Below are positions 57,628 through 64,000 of a DNA stretch of 64,000 bases, piece by piece. Numbering within the stretch: position 1 is the first letter of the stretch; every line of letters begins with the position of its first letter. The notes below the pieces were generated by a model. It was not told the origin of the DNA. It made no database searches and saw only the letters and a program-made list of their open reading frames with translations. A program made the position numbers and the translations under genes. Origin of the DNA: Fagopyrum homotropicum (taxonomy: Eukaryota; Streptophyta; Magnoliopsida; Caryophyllales; Polygonaceae); the NCBI GenBank assembly GCA_033239125.1, contig BSWB01000001.1, forward strand, positions 7,390,501 through 7,454,500, in the 5' to 3' direction.

Positions 57628-58297
57628 TAACTCGCGTGGGCGGTTGGACAGAGGCGCAGTGGCGGCTCTGTGTAGGCGCAGGGGCGGCGGCGTGACAAAA
57701 AGCGTTGTCGGCTTTCTTCTTCGACAAAACTCGCAACAAGGGCACCTAAAGCTCGAACCTTTGGCTCCAACACGTCAAGACTCAACTCCAAAGATTCAGA
57801 GAACAACGATACATCAACAACGGGAAGCCAACAAGAATCAAGGTTCAAACTTGATTCTTGGAGAAGAAGAAAAGGAGAGAAGAAGAAGAAAACAAAAGGA
57901 AGGAAGCATGATGCAGTACAAGAACGTAAGGAGGAACAAAGGATGAAGAACTTACACGTTCAACAGGGTCGCAGGAGGTAAAGGACGGTTGCAGCTCACT
58001 AGGGTTTGAAGATGATAGCAAGAAAGGGGAAAAAGGAGGAAAGGAGGGAATATATAGAGAAGGGTTGGAAGGATAGAAGGAAGGGACGTCTAGGGTTAGG
58101 AGGATAGAAGGAAGACGGGCCAAAAGCCCAAGGATGGAATAAGATAGGAGAAGACGAAGATAAAATAGCCCGTAGACGGGCTGGGCCTAGCCGCACCTGC
58201 GGCTGGGCTGTGCCGCGACCGCGGCAGCGTGGTTGAGCCGCGCCTGCGGCTCCCCTTCACCGCGGGGCGGTGAAGGCAAAAAACCTGAGATCTTACA
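57628..58297 (-). repeat. Tekay-like 3' LTR, right portion
   Basis: Runs from the Athila insertion point to the LTR start (minus TGTAAGATCTCAGG at 58297). Homologous to the LTR at 15500-16150 in reverse orientation (shared TTCTTGGAGAAGAAG). Confidence 0.75.
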
Positions 58298-58304
58298 TCA
58301 GATT

Positions 58305-58317
58305 CTCCTAAAAAGAA
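58305..58317 (-). other. Tekay-like polypurine tract region
   Basis: The minus strand reads CTTCTTTTTAGGAG just before the LTR, after the conserved GGGACGAAAC, as in other Tekay/Del elements. Confidence 0.55.
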
Positions 58318-58565
58318 GTTTCGTCCCGAAACTTGCAAAAAGCCGAACAATCACAACAACACACAAAACCAGAACTGAACTCATATATTCCCACTCGTGG
58401 CACGTAACATAAAACGTCACACAAAAGCGTACGTCACGCAAGAAGAGAAAAGCCAACCAACTTACTATGCTAAAGGTGCAATAAGCTCAGCGTAAAACTC
58501 CGAATAGTTCCTCTAGATACTATCATCTGTCTCCCAATTCGCCTCATCAACTCTCGCATCGACCA

Positions 58566-59648
58566 CTAAATCTTCATCATCGGTATGTCCTTCGAACACA
58601 AGCGTTTCGTACAACGCTCTAAAACAGCCACCGGGTGCTCAACAAATGTGTGGTCTGGCTCGATCACTAGATCCTCGTGACTGACGGTGTATCTCGGGTC
58701 CGGTATATACTCCCGTAACTGAGACACATGGAAGACGGGGTGAACACCCTCGAGTCTAGGTGGCAAAACAAGACGGTCTTGTGCCTCTCCGACTTGCTCA
58801 AGAATCTCGAACGATCCGACGTATCTGGCTCAGCTTTCCCTTGATACCGAAACGTTTGACGCCTCGTGTCGGGGATACTCTCAACCAAACTTGAGCTCCA
58901 ACACTGAACTCCAGAGGTCTACACCTCTTATCTGTATAAGACTTCTGTCAACTTTGTGCTGCTAACATCCGCTCGCGTATCACCGCCACACGAGTCGTGT
59001 CATCCTGTTTCTGTTCAGGTACTACTCCGCTAGCACTACTCGGCTCATCCCAACATAGCGGTGTACAACATCTCTGTCCGTATAAAGCCTCATAAGGAGC
59101 CATCCTGATCGATGCGTGCCAACTGTTGTTGTACGAAAACTCCACTAAGAGTAGGTGACTTGTCCCTAGTCTAACACGCAGGCTCTCCACATGTCCTCCA
59201 GAGTCTGGATGGTCCGTTCGGACTGACCATTAGTCTGAGGATGATAAGCAGTCGTGAACTACAGACTCGTACCTAGGGAGACATGAACTTGCTGCCAAAA
59301 CCTCGAAGTGAACCGTCCGTCTATGTCCGAGACAATAGTCCTAGGTACCCCGTGAAGTCTCACTATCTGTCTTGTGAACTCTTCTGCCAATCGACTCACC
59401 GGCCATATTTCCTTGATCGGAATGAAACGTGCGGTCTTCGTCAGTCGATCTACTATCACCCAGATAGCGTCAAAGCCTCGACTCGGTTTCAAACTAGAAA
59501 CGAAATCCATAGAGATATCTTCCCACTTCCACTGAGGGATGGGAAATGGTTGTAGCTCGCCTCCTGGTCTATGATGCTCGATCTTGACCTGCTGACAGGT
59601 CGCGCACTGAGCTACATATCTCGTCACACCTGGCTTCAGACCTCCCAC
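58566..59648 (-). pseudogene. Tekay-like integrase and C-terminal region, frame-broken
   Basis: 59648-59259 has the zinc-binding tail (AQCATCQQVKIEHHRPGG) and catalytic core (WEDISMDFV, VDRLTKTARFIP, IVSDIDGRFTSRFW). The frame shifts, and TAYHPQTNGQSERTIQTLED is found at 59245-59180 in another frame, followed by LLVEFSYNNSWHASIRMAPYE (59190-58948). 58888-58566 reads GVHPVFHVSQLREYIPD and a short basic end where the chromodomain of this clade belongs. Integrase inserts the cDNA; this copy is inactive. Confidence 0.85.
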
Positions 59649-60420
59649 CAGAAAGAGCGTCTGATATCCTGATACATCTTACTCGCACCAGGGTGTACCG
59701 AGTAAGGTGAAGAATGAGCCTCTTGAAGGATCCTCTATCTCAACTCTCGATCTGAAGGCACACAAACATGCTCTTGGCGTCTCAGAACTCCATCAGCACC
59801 AACTACAAACTACGGTGCCTCTCCTCGAGACATCCGGTCTCGGATCTATGTCAAAGATGGGCAACTCTCCTACTTCTGTCGGATTTCGGCCAATATATCA
59901 GGTACTATCTCCAAGGTGGACAACTAACTATCGGCATCCGGAAAGTAGATATCCATCTCCAACCATGCCAGATCTCGCTGTAACTGTGGCTAAGCCGTCA
60001 GCCTAGCAATCACCATCTCTCGGGGAGTCTTTCTACTAAGGGCATCTGCTACCACATTAGATTTCCCCGGGTGGTATATAATCTCAAGATCAAAGTCCTT
60101 GATCAACTCCAACCATCTGCGTTGGCGGTTATTCAACTCCCTTTGAGTGAATATGTACTTCAGACTCTTGTGGTCTGTGAGTATTTGACACGTAGCTCCG
60201 TACAACTAATGCCTCCAAATCTTCAAAGCGTGAACCACAGCAGTCAACTCCAAATCATGGGTAGGGTAATTCTCCTCGTACGTCTTGAGTTGTCTAGACG
60301 TGTAAGCAATCACCTTTCCCTCTGCATCAGAACACATCCCAAGCCTAGCTTGGATGCGTCGTTGTACACCACAAAATCCTCAATGCCCTATGGCTGAGCT
60401 AGAATAGGAGCAGAGGTCAA
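59649..60420 (-). pseudogene. Tekay-like RNase H, frame-broken
   Basis: 60205-59990 reads ILTDHKSLKYIFTQRELN, RRWLELIKDFDLEI and NVVADALSRK, the RNase H end. The upstream part (60420-60210) is in other frames. It removes the RNA strand during reverse transcription. Confidence 0.75.
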
Positions 60421-60485
60421 CCTCTTCTTCATCTCCTCGAAGCTTTACAAGCAAGACTCGGACTATATAAATCTCGTAGACTTCC

Positions 60486-61268
60486 TCACAAGGAAGTGAG
60501 CGGTCGGGCGATAACAGAAAAGCCCTCAACAAAACGCCGATAGTAGTCTGCCAATCCTAAGAAGCTGCGAACTTCCTTGACATTCTTAGGTGGTGACCAA
60601 GAGGCTACTGACTCAATCTTCGCTGGATCTACCTTGATCCCTTCAGCTGAAACAATGTGACCAAGGAATGCTACCTCGGACATCCAAAACTCGTACTTAG
60701 AGAGCTTGGCGTACAACTCTCTATCCTGTAAGACCCGAAGTTCAATCCTCAAGTGTCCTGCATGCTCCTCTTTACTGCGAGAGTAAACCAGAATGTCGTC
60801 GATGAAGACAACTACAAACTGGTCTAGAAAGTCGATGAAGATGATGTTCATCAACTCCATGAAGACTGTGGGCGCGTTCGTAAGCCCGAATGGCATCACT
60901 ACAAACTCGTAGTGTCCATATCTAGTCCGAAAAGCTGTCTTAGTTACGTCCTGTTCTCTCACCCTCAACTGGTGATATCCAGATCTCAGATCGATCCTCG
61001 AAAACACTGATGCTCCATGCAGTTGATCCAAAAGATCGCCGATACGAGGCAAAGGGTACTTGTTCTTGATCGTCACCTTGTTCAACTCTCGGTAATCGAT
61101 ACATAACCTCATTGACCCGTCTTTCTCCCTGGCGAAAAGAACTGGTGCGTCCCAAGGAGATACACTAGGGTAGATGAAGCCCTTCTCTGCTAACTCCTCG
61201 AGCTGCTTCTTCAACTCAAGCATCTCGATAGTCACCATACGATAAGAAGCTTTAGAGATTGGTCTCAT
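60486..61268 (-). CDS. Tekay-like reverse transcriptase segment
   Basis: A 260-codon open stretch with the full RT core: LEELAEKGFIYPSVSPWDAP, LCIDYRELNKVT, YPLPRIGDLLDQL, VFSRIDLRSGYHQLRV, VVMPFGLTNAPTVFMELMN, VVVFIDDILVYSRS, SEVAFLGHIVS and SFLGLADYYRRFVEGFS. It is part of the pol frame, which is broken on both sides, so no full polyprotein can be made. Confidence 0.88.
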   Translation of the reverse strand: MRPISKASYRMVTIEMLELKKQLEELAEKGFIYPSVSPWDAPVLFAREKDGSMRLCIDYRELNKVTIKNKYPLPRIGDLLDQLHGASVFSRIDLRSGYHQLRVREQDVTKTAFRTRYGHYEFVVMPFGLTNAPTVFMELMNIIFIDFLDQFVVVFIDDILVYSRSKEEHAGHLRIELRVLQDRELYAKLSKYEFWMSEVAFLGHIVSAEGIKVDPAKIESVASWSPPKNVKEVRSFLGLADYYRRFVEGFSVIARPLTSL

Positions 61269-61445
61269 ACCGGCTCTAGCTCAATGCCAAAGTCTACACT
61301 CCTCTGTGGAGGTAAACCTGATGGCTTTCCAAAAACGTCAACAAACTCGCAAGCTACTGAAAATCTCCTCCAAAGCCGGACTCGTACTATCCTTCATGGC
61401 ACAGCACCAAAAAGCCTCACATCCCTGACTAATAAGTCTCGCAAC

Positions 61446-62798
61446 TCAAACTACACTGATAATTGTACCAGTCTTCCCGAGATCCCATCCTTTGAAGATC
61501 TCAACATGGCCTGCATTTGTAGTTATCGTCACTGTCCTCTTGCCGATGTCCAAAACTGCTCGATGTCGATCCATCCAATCCATGCCCAAAATAACTTCTT
61601 CATGTAGTAAGTACATGACGAAGAAGTTAGGTGGCCAATCGCGACCTCCCAATCTAATAGGGCAATCGTGAACCTCTCGCGTACCTCGAATCTTACCCCC
61701 ATCGGGTAATCCTATAAAGAAGGGTCTACCTTCTACTGTAAGTAAGAAAAATCTATCTACGCAAGCATCAGATATAAAAGAATGCGTAGCACCGGTATCG
61801 AAAAGAACTCGGACAGGAAAACCATTAATATGAATGGTACCTGTAGCTGCTGGCGTTGTCGGCTCTACAGAACTCCTCAACTCATACACCCTAGCTGGCG
61901 CATCCCTCGTGTTTGCAGATCCACCAACAGGTCCTCTACCTATCCCCTGTCCCGGGGTGGATCCTTGAGGAGTGGTAGAACCAGGAACTCTCTGCTGCTG
62001 CTGGTTCTGCGATCTCCGTCCTCCTTCAACAACACTAGCAGGTGAAGAACCCTGTAGGGATAGCGCCTTGCCCTGACGGCAAAACGCAGCTCTATGTTTG
62101 GACATGCCACAAGAAAAGCAAGTCACTGCAGGCTTCTCACAATCTGCTCGGATGTGTCCGAAACCTCCGCAGTTATGACATTGTCGTTCTCTACTTGAAC
62201 TCTGTATCGTCTGTGGGATCCCAGAGTGATGTGTCGTCTGAACATGCTCGAATCCTGATGCTCCAGCTCCCACATTGGCTTATCTAGTCTTTTGTCTTTT
62301 CGTAAGGCCTTGTGCCTGAAGATCTCTCCTGAAATCTGGTCACTTCCTAAGCATACTTCTTATTGACTCCAACGTTGAATCCATGTGGTCTAGCCAAAGT
62401 TCAGCTTCCGATCTTGCTCCATCTTGAGCTCTGACGTTCTCAACTGATCTTACGGGTACTGGCGATGCTGGTGCAGGTCCTCCAGTCTTGATAGCTTCTT
62501 CAACTCTCTGCACGTAATCACGATATGCAGATACTCCGATGATCACTTGACCGGACTCAATCGTTTGTGCTCTTTGTGCTCCAGACTTCTCGGTAGTCCT
62601 ATTCCCTGCTTCGGGAACACCTCTCTCAGCAACTTCTTCAACGAACGCCTCGGCGATAGGCGGATCAGCAATTGGGGCTTGGCCCCGACCTCTAGCTAGT
62701 GGAGGTCCTTCTGCACGTTCTCGTCCACGAACGGTAGGTGGAAGAAGTGGTCGACCCCTTCCTCGCCGTATAGCAGAGGTAGCTCTAGTACGCGACAT
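61446..62798 (-). pseudogene. Tekay-like gag and protease with deleted gag core
   Basis: 62798-62340 is the gag N-terminus (RGRGRPLLPPTVRGRERAE; ending ELWLDHMDSTLESIR). It runs directly into 62273-61446 with two zinc knuckles (CHNCGGFGHIRADC; CFSCGMSKHRAAFC) and the aspartic protease (GFPVRVLFDTGATHSFIS, EEVILGMDWMDRH). The several-hundred-codon gag core normally lying between them is missing, apparently deleted around 62300-62340. So the copy cannot form particles itself. Confidence 0.82.
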
Positions 62799-62814
62799 CT
62801 GCTATAAGGATAGA

Positions 62815-63028
62815 TATATAAGACTATATATATAGATATGAGGCCACGCTACAGCTAAAGCAGAAACTACACTACTGAGATCCGCGGAGGTAGTGGTGGT
62901 CGCCCGTACATCTATCCCAGACCAACGATTTAAAAACAAAAAACCCCTTTTAAAAACGTCAGACCCCTTGCGGGTTCTATTTATTTATCCATCCGACTTG
63001 TAGAAGATTTCGAGTGCCATTGTTGCCA
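62815..63028. other. Tekay-like 5' leader
   Basis: Non-coding stretch between PBS and gag start; nothing else recognised. Confidence 0.5.
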
Positions 63029-63046
63029 ACCTGCCTCTAACACCAT
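63029..63046 (-). other. Tekay-like primer binding site (degenerate tRNA-Met type)
   Basis: The minus strand reads TATGGTGTTAGAGGCAGG right after the LTR end TGTTACA, a degraded version of TGGTATCAGAGCAGG. Confidence 0.6.
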
Positions 63047-63048
63047 AT

Positions 63049-64000
63049 TGTAACACCCCAAGTTCTGGGAACTCAAAGCGCTACGGGCTAGGACCGTACA
63101 ATGGGTCCCGACCCTCAAAGTAGCAACAACAAACGAATCTTACAACAAGGCACAGACGAATGAAAGCCAAAACTCGATATAAAACCAAAGGTTTCCACAA
63201 AAGAAAACGTAAAAGACTTGCAACCGAGTTCAAAAAAAAAGGAAAAGCAACAACAGAAACATAAACCCGATCCCGTCCTATAATGTACGGGAACCCGGGC
63301 TGACCACACCATCCGAATCACTCACCAACATCCTGAACCTGCGGAACATCTACAACGACGATATAAACCGTTAGCTAACATTCTAAGTATAAGCAAGAGT
63401 GTAAGGGCACAAACACACATAAGGTAATGTAAACACATAGCATGCTTGCACACAACCGGTTATTATCTTTCATTAAGTCATTTATTACTAATTCAACTTC
63501 TTTTGTCACAGGAGAATCCTTTCGAAACTCGCCTCGGTCCCCTCTTCCGGCAATGGAACGGTGCGGATGCCTCCGACCGTCTAACCAGCACGGGCCAGTC
63601 GCCGAGAACCTCCTACCTCCCGCAAGAGCTAGGCAGAAGATGTGACCGCCCGGTTATAATGCACTTGGGGCCAATTAAGGTTATAAGTGTGAATCCGAGT
63701 CCGGTTAACCGTTATAACATAAATAAACAACACAAACAAACCAATACAATCCAACTAATACGCGGAATGAAGCTAAGTAAGTCCAAGGGACTTACCTCAC
63801 ATGAAGGTGACTCAAAGCTCAGGAATAACAACTCAATAAAACTCAAGAGACTAGAAGTCTATGACTTCTAGTCTCAAAGATCTCTAAGAGATCTATGCAT
63901 GCTAAGGGCTCAACCCTAGTCTTACAGCACTCACAGAAGATCAACAACATTCAAAAGATGTAAGGAAAGGAACGAGGAAAGCAAGGAAGGAAGTAACTCA
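63049..64000 (-). repeat. Tekay-like 5' LTR, cut by the window end
   Basis: Matches 47186-48105. From 63896 it continues with host LTR sequence (CTCAACCCTAGTCTTACAGC) that is missing from the left LTR at the Athila insertion point. Short frames in it are not genes. Confidence 0.85.

Larger units (their letters stand above)
47186..64000 (-). mobile_element. Tekay-like Ty3/gypsy element (chromovirus type), split by an Athila-like insertion; right end outside the window
   Basis: The 3' LTR is 47186-48105 plus 57628-58297. The internal region is 58298-63048. The 5' LTR is 63049 to beyond 64000. LTR edges read TGTAACACCCC on the plus strand. Polypurine and primer sites lie in the expected places, and gag, protease, RT, RNase H and integrase lie in that order on the minus strand. 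All coding parts carry stops or frameshifts. The left flank TAAAG (47181-47185) should recur after the right LTR outside the window. Confidence 0.88.

Overview
The window is nuclear DNA of a flowering plant, most probably a eudicot. Introns follow plant GT-AG rules, intergenic DNA is AT-rich with long (TA)n runs, and nearly every mobile element belongs to a typical plant family: L1-type LINE, Ty1/copia, Ty3/gypsy Tekay-like and Athila-like, CACTA, Mutator-like (MULE), Harbinger-like MITEs and Helitrons. Host genes are few. They are the 3' end of a serine O-acetyltransferase gene (1-329) and a complete eight-exon amino-acid permease of the BAT1 type on the minus strand (6244-8983), followed by two broken 5' copies of a paralogue (10441-10939 and 13766-13914).

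Layout. 1-6240: SAT end, AT-rich spacer with small repeats, and a decayed copia integrase. 6244-14200: the permease cluster with MITE-like insertions. 14200-18180: (TA)n arrays, a plus-oriented Tekay-like LTR and a copia gag remnant. 18190-25773: an old LINE fragment cut by a nearly complete 6.6-kb L1-type LINE with a 19-bp target-site duplication (TSD). 25955-26134: a Harbinger-type MITE. 26305-35510: a 9.2-kb MULE with a 9-bp TSD, an apparently intact five-exon transposase with an OTU-like tail, and a convergent plant-mobile-domain (PMD) gene whose intron holds a second MULE with its own TSD. 35845-38890: a further non-autonomous element, a decayed PMD gene and Helitron ends. 38892-45897: a 3-kb solo LTR (5-bp TSD) split by a CACTA element (3-bp TSD) that carries pieces of an intron-containing host gene. 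47186 to the window end: a Tekay-like gypsy element on the minus strand whose left LTR is split by a 9.5-kb Athila-like element.

The host genes show no functional link. The region is a nest of insertions whose order can be read from TSDs. The points most worth following are the two-gene MULE with perfect 32- and 35-nt hairpins near its ends; the LINE with a long unrecognised ORF1 frame that ends on the ATGA where ORF2 begins; the gene-capturing CACTA element; and an Athila-like element peppered with one palindromic motif inside and outside its coding sequence. All calls come from reading sequence and recognising motifs. No database search was run, and splice sites were assigned by eye.
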